From the NCBI RefSeq assembly GCF_023913775.1, contig NZ_JAMXAX010000050.1, positions 1 through 36,340 of the forward strand: a stretch of 36,340 bases of DNA, written 5' to 3'. The notes beneath the pieces were generated by a model. The model ran no database searches and was not told where the DNA came from. It saw only the letters and a list, made by a program, of their open reading frames with translations. The stretch is from Acidovorax facilis. GTDB lineage: Bacteria; Pseudomonadota; Gammaproteobacteria; Burkholderiales; Burkholderiaceae_C. A program made the position numbers and the translations under genes. Shown one piece after another: positions 16,141 to 23,042 of this stretch (positions are counted from its first letter, which is position 1; the number at the start of each line of letters is the position of its first letter).

Positions 16141-17874
16141 TCAACGCAACGCGAATGGAACCCAGAGGGTCAGGCCCAGCAGGACAGCCATGCCGACCAC
16201 CGTGCAGCGCCCGCGCCAGCCGCCGTGCCGCCAGTAGTGGGTGATCAGTCCGTTGTGCCAGATGCTGTCGTGCATGGTCATCTGAGGGAGCCGGTCGATG
16301 ATGTTCTGGCGCAGACCGCCTTCGTCAAACAACGCGGAGCCACGGTGCCGCAAGGGCACCATGGCTGTGCCGATGAGCAGGTGCTGGCGCGTGCAAGTGA
16401 CCTGGTCCGCCAGCGCCTGATAGCGCCGCTTGCCCACTTGTGCCTGGATACGCACCCCATCGGTGCCGATGCGGATCGACTCCAGTGCCTTGAGCTGTCT
16501 CCAGCCCTGGGCCATCAGGAGGGGAGGCAACGCGACCAAGGGGAGCAGCAATGCCGCGCTGAAGAGAATGCTGGGCTTGCCGGACATCCATGGAAACTGC
16601 GTGGCGTAGGGCCACAACTCATAGGAGATCGTGGCCATGACAGCGCACATCAAGACACCCCCGACCACCACCGCGTGCCGGGTGGTGCGGGTGCTGCCGG
16701 GAAGTGCCTTCACGGTGGTGATGCGTCCGGGTGGGAGCGGAGTTGCGCTGGCGACGGGAGGAGGCGCGGTACCCGTCGCGCTGGGCTGGGGCGCGGGTTT
16801 TCGCCACGCGGCGCCCCGCAGCTGGCCCAGTTCGCCAGACTTCCAGGCAAACCACAGGGCCGCCAGCATCAAGACGCAGATGCTGGAAATCAACAGCGTG
16901 GGCAGGCGCCCGAGGGCCCTGTATTGCTGATGGGCGGCCGCCAGTTCGGCGCGAAAGGGCGCATCGCCGAACGGCGCCAGCACCTGACCCTGCAAGTCCA
17001 GCCGCTGCACGACAAAGTTGCGCATGTCGGTCAGCAGCAGGTGTTGGTCGAAAAATACGATGGCGTTCGGGTCTTGCTGCTGCGCGATGGGAATCACCCG
17101 TTCGGGCTGCGCCTGCTGGTTCATTCGCAGCAGGTCAGCGTTGCGCATGCCGCCGTCTGCCACGAGCACCCACAGGCGCTCCTGCGGGTCGCGGGCCATG
17201 GCAAACGGAAACCGCCGTGTGGGCCGCAGGTCAGGGTGCGTGATGGGGTGTTCGCTGCGTGCCGGTTGTGTGCCAGAAGGCCCACTGAGCAGTCGCACGA
17301 TCTGGTGCTGGTTGGTGTTGGCTACCCACATCCCGTCTGGGGTCTGCAGAGTCTGGTTGGGAAAACGCATGCCGTCGGCGTAGGTGCGCTGCAGAAGGTA
17401 TTTGCCATCGGCAGAGTTGCGTTGGTACACCAGCACCTGGTGCCCCGACGCATCGGACACCACGACCTCCGACTCATCGCTGCTGACGCGCACCCAACGG
17501 TAATCTGACCGGCCGGATAACTCGGGCAAGTCCAGCGCCATGCACCGCTTTTGCGACAGGTCGCAGCGGTGAACGCGGCTCGCGTCGTGTACCCAGAAGA
17601 TGTGGGCTTGCGTGAACTGCAGGCTGGTGGGGTTGGGAGACAGTTGCAATGCCGACAGCTCTATGCGCTGCAACCGCTGTCCTTGCGTGTCGAACTGGTG
17701 CAAAGCCCCGTGGCTCTCCAACCACAGCGTCGCCCCTTGAACGGCGGGCAGGCGCGGCCCTTGGGGGGCGGGTGCAGCCATGTAACGGTAGACAAACGCG
17801 CAAATCAGCAGGCACTGCAAGGCGACGACAGCGCGCAGGCCCCAGCGGTAGACCGATGGTGGTTTGGATGGCAT
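16141..17874 (-). CDS. Membrane-anchored protein with a propeller-like periplasmic domain
   Basis: I cannot name this 577-residue protein. One N-terminal membrane segment (about residues 10-30) leads into ~270 residues with repeated patterns such as SDASGHQVLVYQRNS, QTPDGMWVANTNQHQIVRL and ARDPQERLWVLVADGG, which look like NHL-type beta-propeller blades. Membrane segments follow at LLISSICVLMLAALWFAW, around VVVGGVLMCAVMATISY and FSAALLLPLVALPPLLMA, and a last one (VVGMAVLLGLTLWV) near the C-terminus. Two segments flank a Pro/Ala-rich linker. The stretch between the third and last segments resembles a pleckstrin-like soluble module but is unassigned. The ATG at 17874 is preceded by GAGGGAG. 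A longer frame upstream has no good start. A perfect hairpin (17898-17925) lies just upstream. Confidence 0.75.
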   Translation of the reverse strand: MPSKPPSVYRWGLRAVVALQCLLICAFVYRYMAAPAPQGPRLPAVQGATLWLESHGALHQFDTQGQRLQRIELSALQLSPNPTSLQFTQAHIFWVHDASRVHRCDLSQKRCMALDLPELSGRSDYRWVRVSSDESEVVVSDASGHQVLVYQRNSADGKYLLQRTYADGMRFPNQTLQTPDGMWVANTNQHQIVRLLSGPSGTQPARSEHPITHPDLRPTRRFPFAMARDPQERLWVLVADGGMRNADLLRMNQQAQPERVIPIAQQQDPNAIVFFDQHLLLTDMRNFVVQRLDLQGQVLAPFGDAPFRAELAAAHQQYRALGRLPTLLISSICVLMLAALWFAWKSGELGQLRGAAWRKPAPQPSATGTAPPPVASATPLPPGRITTVKALPGSTRTTRHAVVVGGVLMCAVMATISYELWPYATQFPWMSGKPSILFSAALLLPLVALPPLLMAQGWRQLKALESIRIGTDGVRIQAQVGKRRYQALADQVTCTRQHLLIGTAMVPLRHRGSALFDEGGLRQNIIDRLPQMTMHDSIWHNGLITHYWRHGGWRGRCTVVGMAVLLGLTLWVPFALR

Positions 17875-17897
17875 GGACACTCCCTCGTTTTTTTGTG

Positions 17898-17925
17898 GCA
17901 CGGCAGGCCATGACTGCTGCCGTGC
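17898..17925. other. Perfect 9-base hairpin between the dehydratase and propeller genes
   Basis: GCACGGCAG (17898-17906) pairs with CTGCCGTGC (17917-17925) around a 10-base loop. A run of seven T lies on its plus-strand 5' side, so on the minus strand the stem is followed by A rather than U. It is therefore not a standard terminator for the minus-strand dehydratase gene. It could be an attenuator or an operator for the propeller gene. Confidence 0.45.
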
Positions 17926-17974
17926 GGGCATTGTCCAACACCTTGCGGCCGGGGCCGGCCGGTTCTGGCTCTGG

Positions 17975-18961
17975 TTAGCTCGCTTGCAGCACCTGCGCAA
18001 ACATCGGCGCATCCACGTTGCCGCCTGTCAACGCCAGGCCCACATGCAAGCCCTGGAGCTGGTCGCGTTCCTGCAGCGCTGCCGCCAGCGCCGCGGCGCC
18101 TGCACCCTCGGCCACGTTGTGCGTGTCGGTGAACAAGGCGCGCATGGCGGCGGCCACTTCGGCGTCGCTCACTTGCACGATGTGGTCGATGTGCGGGGCC
18201 ATCACGGCCAGGGCTTCAGGGTCGGCCACGCGGCAGGCCATTCCGTCGGCGAGCTGGGTGGTGACGGGCGCCTCGATCACGCGGCCGGCGGCCAGCGAAT
18301 CGGCATAGGTGGTGGCGTGGCTGCTGACCACGCCGACCACGCGCACGGGGTGCTGCAGCGCCAGCTTGGCCGCGATGGCCGAGCACGCGCCCGAACCCTG
18401 GCCGATGGGCACATACACCACATCGAGCTGCGGCACGGCGCGCAGAAATTCCCACCAGTAGGTGCTCACGCCGCGCAGCAGGTCGGGGTGGAAGCTGGGC
18501 ACCATGTGGGCGCCGCGCTGGGCGGCGAGCTGCTTTGCGTGCTCGCGCGCTTCCTGAAAGTCGTCGCCATGTTCGATGAGCGTGACGCCCAGTGCGCGCA
18601 TGGCAGCGTTTTTCTCGACCGAATTGCCGCGTGGCACGACGATGGTGCAGGCCACGCCGTGGCGGCGCGCGGCCCAGCCCATGCTTTGGCCGTGGTTGCC
18701 GCGTGTGGCGCTGATCACTTCCATGGGCAGCGAGCCGCGTTGTGCGAGCTGGTCAAAGTAGGTCAGCCCGCCGCGGATCTTGAAGGCGCCGACGGGCGTG
18801 TGGTTCTCGTGCTTGAGCCAGCAGTCGGTGCCCAGGCGCTGGCTGAGCAGGCCCCAGCGGTACTGGGGCGTGGCGGCGAAGTCGCGGTACACCACCTCGG
18901 CAGCGGCTTCGATGTCGGCCAGGGTGGGCAGCAGGGCGGTGGGGTCGAGGCGGGTGTTCAT
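17975..18961 (-). CDS. PLP-dependent threonine/serine dehydratase-like enzyme
   Basis: A 328-residue fold-type II PLP enzyme related to catabolic threonine dehydratase and serine racemase. The Schiff-base Lys61 sits in AFKIRGG, and NHGQSMGWAARRHG carries the usual substrate-binding Asn. The phosphate-binding glycine loop is GQGSGACS, which departs from the common GGGGL, so the substrate may not be threonine. There is no C-terminal ACT domain, hence no isoleucine feedback. Enzymes of this group release ammonia and reactive enamines, and a RidA gene lies upstream in the same block. The ATG overlaps the TGA of the LysE-type exporter (18958-18961), so translation is coupled. Confidence 0.87.
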   Translation of the reverse strand: MNTRLDPTALLPTLADIEAAAEVVYRDFAATPQYRWGLLSQRLGTDCWLKHENHTPVGAFKIRGGLTYFDQLAQRGSLPMEVISATRGNHGQSMGWAARRHGVACTIVVPRGNSVEKNAAMRALGVTLIEHGDDFQEAREHAKQLAAQRGAHMVPSFHPDLLRGVSTYWWEFLRAVPQLDVVYVPIGQGSGACSAIAAKLALQHPVRVVGVVSSHATTYADSLAAGRVIEAPVTTQLADGMACRVADPEALAVMAPHIDHIVQVSDAEVAAAMRALFTDTHNVAEGAGAAALAAALQERDQLQGLHVGLALTGGNVDAPMFAQVLQAS

Positions 18962-19599
18962 GCGGCGGCTTTCTTTTCAGTCAACAGTTTGAGGGCCAGC
19001 AGACCCAGGACGGTGCCCATGAAATAGCGCTGGGCGCGCATCCATGCAGCATTGCGGTTGAGGAACAGCGCCACGCGGGCGGCACCCAGCACCAGCAGCG
19101 CGTTCACGGCGGCACTGGTGCTGATCTGCACCGCGCCCAGCGTCAGGCTTTGTTGCAGCAGCTGGCCGCGCTCGGGGTGCAGGAACTGCGGGAAGAACGA
19201 CAGGTAGAACATGGCCACCTTGGGGTTCAGGAGGTTGGTCATGAAGCCCATGAGGAACAGCGTGCGCGGGCGGTCGTGCGGCAGGTTGCGCGCCTCGAAG
19301 GGAGCAGCGCCGCCGGGTTTGACGGCCTGCCAGGCCATCCACAGCAGGTAGGCGGCACCGGCGTAGCGGATGGCGTCAAACGCCAGTGGCACGGCGGCCA
19401 GCAGCGCGGTCAGCCCCAGTGCAGCTGCCAGCAGGTGTACGACAAAACCCAGCACCACCCCGGTCAGTGAGATGAGCCCGGCGCGTGGCCCCTGGGTGAG
19501 GCTGCGCGATACGCAGTACACCATGTTGGGGCCCGGCGTGAGCACCAGCACGAGGGCGGCGAGTGTGAAGAGCAGCAGTTCCTGCACAGAGAAAAGCAT
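18958..19599 (-). CDS. LysE-family amino acid exporter (first copy)
   Basis: A 213-residue inner-membrane exporter of the LysE/RhtB superfamily with six hydrophobic segments. The N-terminal signature TPGPNMVYCVSRSLTQGPRAG (shown from its TPGPN core) and the FLMGFMTNLLNPKVAMFYL segment are standard. Such proteins expel amino acids such as threonine, homoserine or lysine, or related compounds, in exchange for protons. The start at 19599 lies 5 bases after the VOC gene stop, and GGAG is placed inside the end of that gene. It overlaps the dehydratase gene by four bases downstream, so it may export the same compound the dehydratase degrades. A second LysE-type gene lies at 26299-26913. Confidence 0.9.
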   Translation of the reverse strand: MLFSVQELLLFTLAALVLVLTPGPNMVYCVSRSLTQGPRAGLISLTGVVLGFVVHLLAAALGLTALLAAVPLAFDAIRYAGAAYLLWMAWQAVKPGGAAPFEARNLPHDRPRTLFLMGFMTNLLNPKVAMFYLSFFPQFLHPERGQLLQQSLTLGAVQISTSAAVNALLVLGAARVALFLNRNAAWMRAQRYFMGTVLGLLALKLLTEKKAAA

Positions 19600-19604
19600 A
19601 GTGG

Positions 19605-20324
19605 TTACTCCTGGAGGGTGAACGACGAGAGGGTGACCGGGCCCTGTGGCGTGCTGAGCTGTGCGCTGAGCCGGGGCGTGTTGCCGGGTGTGATGGCGAC
19701 GGTGTTTGCTACCCCCACCGCTTCGCACGCGGCCTGCAGCGTGGCGGCCTGCGGATGCTGCAGCGTGAGCCGCTGCAGTTGCACACCGCTGGCGGGCAGG
19801 CTGTCGCATGGGTGCACCGCGCCCCACTGGATGAGCGTGGGCAGGCAGCCGTCCATGAGGCGCAGGCCATCGTCGCGCACGGTGATCTGCCATTGCAGCA
19901 GGCCGTTTGGCGTGGGCCGGCTGGCGGTGACGATGGCGCCGCGCTCGATGTCGAGCGCCCCCAGCGCGGCACACCGCTCGGCCACGTCGGGCACGGAGGC
20001 CACCCAGTGGATGAGCTGCGGGCCGTGCGCTGCCACCTGCTGCTGCAGAGCCGCATCGTCCATGTCGAACCAGCGCCTTGCGCCCGCTGGTATTGCGGGA
20101 GTTGCTCCTGTGTTGATAGCAATGATCTCCAGATAGATGCGCGAATGCGCCGGGCTGGAGACGTTGATGATGCGGTTGTGTGTGCCCATCAGCGGGTGTT
20201 CACCGCCCGCCGTGGGGGTGATGCCCAGCGTGCGCTCGCACCACGCCACGCCGCTGGCAAGGTCCGTAGCCAACACAACCAGGTGGTCCACGCAGGGTGG
20301 GTGCTGGGGGATGGCCGTGGTCAC
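19605..20324 (-). CDS. Glyoxalase-like domain protein (VOC superfamily)
   Basis: A 239-residue protein with a VOC fold of the glyoxalase-like PF13468 type. It begins VTTAIPQHPPCVDHLVVLATDL, where CVDHLV is the first beta strand with a candidate metal His, and RIYLEIIAIN carries a matching Glu. The second half is more divergent. Substrate and metal are unknown. The start is GTG at 20324, overlapping the TGA of the PhzF gene (20321-20324). The codons for INTGATPAIPAGAR overlap a possible copy of the palindromic repeat family (20083-20120). It ends 5 bases before the LysE-type exporter gene. Confidence 0.78.
   Translation of the reverse strand: MTTAIPQHPPCVDHLVVLATDLASGVAWCERTLGITPTAGGEHPLMGTHNRIINVSSPAHSRIYLEIIAINTGATPAIPAGARRWFDMDDAALQQQVAAHGPQLIHWVASVPDVAERCAALGALDIERGAIVTASRPTPNGLLQWQITVRDDGLRLMDGCLPTLIQWGAVHPCDSLPASGVQLQRLTLQHPQAATLQAACEAVGVANTVAITPGNTPRLSAQLSTPQGPVTLSSFTLQE
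20083..20120 (-). repeat. Possible AT-type repeat copy inside the glyoxalase-like gene
   Basis: On the minus strand TTGCTATCAA is followed after about 20 bases by a hairpin CCCGC/GCGGG (20083-20087 with 20095-20099) with a 7-base loop, the same head-to-stem layout as copies A and C. The stem sequence is different from theirs. It may be a chance resemblance or a diverged copy fixed in frame. Confidence 0.35.
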
Positions 20325-21196
20325 AGCAGCACCTCGCCCGACACGCAGGTGACCGAGCTGCCGCCTACCCAGATGGTGTCCCCGTCCTGCTGCACGTACA
20401 CCCGCCCGGCGCGCCCCAGGCAGGAGCCTTGGGCGGCCACATACTGCGTGGGGGCCAGCCCGGCGCCGATGAGCCACTGCGCCAGCGCGGCATTCAGGCT
20501 GCCGGTGACGGGGTCTTCGGCCAGGCCGTTGTTGCCGGGGAAAAAAGCGCGCACCTCGAAGGCGATGCCTTCTGCGTCCGTGCTGCCGATGACACCCACT
20601 TTTCCGCGCGGTCCCACCACGCCCACATCGAGTTGGCCGAGGATGCTGGCGTCGGGCTTGAGCGCCAGCACCTGCTCAGCCGAGCGCAGCATCACCCCGC
20701 GCCAGTTGGGGCCGTTGTCGCACCAGGCGTGGTGCAGGATGTCGCTGCGGTCCACCCCCAGGCCCCTGGCAATCAAGGCCACGTCGTCTTCCGCCAGCGG
20801 GCCGCTTTTGATCAACGCAGGCGCGGCAAAAGCCAGGCGGTCGCCATCCTGGCGCAGCGTGACCAAGCCCACGCCGCATTCCTGCACCACCTTGCCTGCT
20901 ACCTGGGGCTTGCCCCCGGCCTGCAGCCAGGCGTGGCAGCTGCCCAGCGTGGGGTGGCCGGCAAAAGGCAGTTCGCGCCCGGGGCAGAAGATGCGCACGC
21001 GGTAGTCGGCACCGGCGGCGCGGCCTTCGGGAGTGGGTGGCAACAAGAAGGTGGCTTCGGACAGGTTGGTCCAGTTCGTGAACTCCTGCATGGTCTCGGT
21101 GGACAGGCCCGTGCCATCGAGCACCACGGCCAGCGGGTTGCCCCGGTAGGCCTGGGCGGTGAAAACATCGACTTGTTGGAAGGGGCGCTGTTGCAT
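20321..21196 (-). CDS. PhzF-family isomerase/epimerase-like protein (first copy)
   Basis: A 291-residue protein of the PhzF fold, named after the phenazine pathway isomerase. The catalytic-type Glu is in NLSEATFLL, ELPFAGHPTLGS forms the glycine turn, and EDPVTGSLNAAL is the second-half signature. All are intact, so it is likely active. There are no other phenazine genes here, so the substrate is probably a different small molecule, possibly an amino-acid derivative. The ATG has AAGGA at good distance. Its 3' end overlaps the glyoxalase-like gene by four bases. A second PhzF gene lies upstream at 21369-22232. The two proteins are clearly similar throughout, which fits an old tandem duplication. 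Confidence 0.92.
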   Translation of the reverse strand: MQQRPFQQVDVFTAQAYRGNPLAVVLDGTGLSTETMQEFTNWTNLSEATFLLPPTPEGRAAGADYRVRIFCPGRELPFAGHPTLGSCHAWLQAGGKPQVAGKVVQECGVGLVTLRQDGDRLAFAAPALIKSGPLAEDDVALIARGLGVDRSDILHHAWCDNGPNWRGVMLRSAEQVLALKPDASILGQLDVGVVGPRGKVGVIGSTDAEGIAFEVRAFFPGNNGLAEDPVTGSLNAALAQWLIGAGLAPTQYVAAQGSCLGRAGRVYVQQDGDTIWVGGSSVTCVSGEVLL

Positions 21197-21263
21197 GGTG
21201 GTCCTTGGTAGAAAAATCGGTGATGCGGCCAGTGAGGTGACGGTGGAGGCACGCCGGGGGCTT

Positions 21264-21288
21264 ACCGGGTGTGTTGCCCGGTGTTTTT
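21264..21288 (+). other. Hairpin with a T run between the two phzF genes
   Basis: ACCGGG (21264-21269) pairs with CCCGGT (21277-21282) over a 7-base loop, and five T follow at 21284-21288. This looks like a plus-strand intrinsic terminator, but no plus-strand gene precedes it. It lies in the 172-base gap between the PhzF genes, which otherwise shows no gene. Confidence 0.35.
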
Positions 21289-21349
21289 GGTGTGGATTCG
21301 GTAGGCCCCGTCAGGAGCCCGCAGGCGTGAAATTCAGCCGCTGGGGCGC

Positions 21350-21386
21350 GGCACGGAAGCCATCAAATTCATAGCAGCACCGTGCC
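21350..21386 (-). other. Inverted repeat across the stop codon of the second phzF gene
   Basis: GGCACGG (21350-21356) and CCGTGCC (21380-21386) are perfect complements enclosing the stop codon of the upstream PhzF gene. The enclosed bases include ATCAAATTCATAGC, close to the head of the AT-type dispersed repeat (copy A), here without its hairpin. The repeat head may have supplied the present stop codon. Confidence 0.45.
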
Positions 21387-22232
21387 CTCGATGCAGGTGA
21401 CTGCGCGCCCGCCCACCCAGATCTGGTGATCGTTGTCCTGGCGGATGTGCACGCGGCCGGCGCGGCCCAGGCATTCACCCTGGGCGACCAGATAGCTGCG
21501 TGGCGCCAGGCCATCGGCAATCAGCCACTCGGCCAAGCTGGCGTTCAAGGTGCCGGTGACCGGGTCTTCGGGGTTGCCCATGGGGGCGGCAAAGGCGCGC
21601 ACCACCACGCCGGGCTGGGCGGTGTCGCTGGCGTTGGGGCCGACATGGATCACGCCCACGTCCTGGCCCAGGTCTTTCAGGCGCGCGTGGTCCGGCCGCA
21701 GGCCCAGCACGGTGTCCGCGCTGTCGAGCAGCAGGCCCAGCCACACTGGGCCGTTGTCCAGCAGTTGTGCCCCCAGGATCTGCGGGGGGCGCAGGCCCAG
21801 CGCGCTCGCAATCAGCGGCACCAGGGCCGGGCTGGGCGCGCTGCGCTTCAGGGGCGGGGCGGCAAAGGCCAGGGTGCCATCGGCCTGCGCGATACGCACC
21901 AAACCCAGCGCGCACTCCTGGATCACCATGCCCTGCTGGCGTGGCGTGTTGCGCGCCTGCAGCCACGCATGGCAGGTGCCCAGCGTGGGGTGCCCCGCAA
22001 AGGGAAGTTCGCCATTGGGGCTGAAGATGCGCAGGCGGTAGTCGGCACCCGCGGCGCGCCCGGCCTCGGTGGCGGGCAGCAGAAAGGTGGTTTCCGACAG
22101 GTTGGTCCACGCCGCAAAGCGGCGCATGTCGCTGTCGCTCAGGCCCTCGGCATCCAGCACCACGGCGACCGGGTTGCCAAAACCCGGGCGATCGCTGAAC
22201 ACATCGATTTGCTTGAAGGGACGCTGGTGCAT
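21369..22232 (-). CDS. PhzF-family isomerase/epimerase-like protein (second copy)
   Basis: A 287-residue paralogue of the PhzF protein encoded at 20321-21196. It keeps the catalytic-type Glu in NLSETTFLLP, the ELPFAGHPTLGT turn and EDPVTGTLNASL. It differs mostly in the middle, around residues 110-190, so the two copies may act on different substrates or form a heterodimer. The start is the ATG at 22232 with GGAG upstream, 14 bases after the GST stop, so it is probably co-transcribed with GST. The reading frame continues upstream through the GST gene without a usable start, so I took the family start. Its stop codon lies inside an inverted repeat. Confidence 0.92.
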   Translation of the reverse strand: MHQRPFKQIDVFSDRPGFGNPVAVVLDAEGLSDSDMRRFAAWTNLSETTFLLPATEAGRAAGADYRLRIFSPNGELPFAGHPTLGTCHAWLQARNTPRQQGMVIQECALGLVRIAQADGTLAFAAPPLKRSAPSPALVPLIASALGLRPPQILGAQLLDNGPVWLGLLLDSADTVLGLRPDHARLKDLGQDVGVIHVGPNASDTAQPGVVVRAFAAPMGNPEDPVTGTLNASLAEWLIADGLAPRSYLVAQGECLGRAGRVHIRQDNDHQIWVGGRAVTCIEGTVLL

Positions 22233-22246
22233 GGGGGGCTCCGGGA

Positions 22247-22873
22247 TCACGACAGGGGCTGGTCCAGCACCCCGCGTGCGCCGGGCCGGGTGCTGACCGT
22301 GTTGTACCACCGCTCCAGGTGAGGGCGCGCCACACGTTCTTGTGGCAGGCCCCACCATCGGTGGATCTCGCAGGCCACAGGGATGTCCGCCATGGTGAAC
22401 CGGTCGCCCGCCATGAAGGGCTGGCGCGCCAGATGCGCATCCAGCAGTCCCATCAGAGGCTCCGTGGCCGCCACGGATGCTGCAATCAGCCCGTCGTCCC
22501 GCTGGGCCGCTGGGGTGCGTATCCACTGCACAAAGGCATCGCGCCCGGCCGGGTTCAGGGTGGTCTGCTGCCAGTCCATCCACTGCTCGGCCACAAAGCG
22601 CTCACGCAAGGTTTCAGGGTACAGCTCGCCCGGCGAGTGCCGCGCGCACAAGTAGCGCACGATGGGGTTGGATTCCCACAACACGGTGCTGGTCTCGTCG
22701 TCTTCCATCAGCGGCACCAGGCCATTGGGATTGCGCTGCAGATAGTCGGCCTCGCGCACCAGCCCGAACTGGCCGCCCGCGTCGGTGCGCTGCACCGTGA
22801 TACCGAGTTCTTGCGCAGCCCACACCACCTTGCGCACGTTGATGGACGACAGGCGCCCCCAGAGCCTCAGCAT
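22247..22873 (-). CDS. Glutathione S-transferase
   Basis: A 208-residue cytoplasmic GST. The N-terminal thioredoxin fold starts MLRLWGRLSSINVRK, where Ser9 or Ser10 is the likely glutathione-activating residue, with the cis-Pro in NGLVPLMED and the glutathione contact in ESNPIVRYL. The helical C-terminal half includes FMAGDRFTMADI, the usual N-capping box. The role may be conjugation or isomerisation of an electrophile made by the surrounding enzymes. It is the first gene after a GC-rich repeat (22919-23039) and has two palindrome-like sites touching its ATG, so it may have its own promoter. The ribosome binding site is weak. Confidence 0.92.
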   Translation of the reverse strand: MLRLWGRLSSINVRKVVWAAQELGITVQRTDAGGQFGLVREADYLQRNPNGLVPLMEDDETSTVLWESNPIVRYLCARHSPGELYPETLRERFVAEQWMDWQQTTLNPAGRDAFVQWIRTPAAQRDDGLIAASVAATEPLMGLLDAHLARQPFMAGDRFTMADIPVACEIHRWWGLPQERVARPHLERWYNTVSTRPGARGVLDQPLS

Positions 22874-22905
22874 GTTGAATCAACTTTCATGTGCGTTGAA
22901 CGAAC
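22874..22905. promoter_or_regulatory. Tandem GTTGAA-CAAC palindromes at the GST start, candidate operators
   Basis: GTTGAATCAAC (22874-22884) is a perfect palindrome around one base and GTTGAACGAAC (22895-22905) is a near copy, 21 bases centre to centre, which is two helical turns. The first abuts the GST start codon. The spacing would suit a dimeric regulator binding side by side on one face of the DNA. The regulator is not identified. Confidence 0.4.
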
Positions 22906-22918
22906 TGTGATGTATGAA

Positions 22919-23039
22919 GCGGGCGTGGCCCGGCCAGCGGCCGCCGCGCAAGGGCCGCCCCGCCGCGCTGGCGGCGTCCCCCTTCCGCATCGCACAGCGA
23001 TGTCAGAGAAGGGGGAAGGCGCGCAGCGCCACAGGGGGT
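22919..23039 (-). repeat. GC-rich dispersed repeat, copy 1
   Basis: It is one of three related intergenic copies (others at 28605-28700 and 33324-33430). The block 22944-22983 differs by one base from 33347-33386. It contains a CCCCCTTC/GAAGGGGG stem whose loop varies between copies, and ends in CAGGGGG three bases before the stop codon of the aminotransferase gene. All three copies have the same orientation, at the 3' end of a minus-strand gene. Confidence 0.85.
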
Positions 23040-23042
23040 TGT

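Noticed and set aside
21264-21288. Plus-strand terminator-like hairpin taken as the end of a plus-strand gene
   Set aside because: No plus-strand gene with support lies upstream. I list it only as a hairpin.
20321-22232. Phenazine biosynthesis cluster suggested by the two phzF genes
   Set aside because: None of the core phenazine genes (phzA/B, D, E, G) is present in the window, and PhzF-fold proteins are widespread outside phenazine producers.
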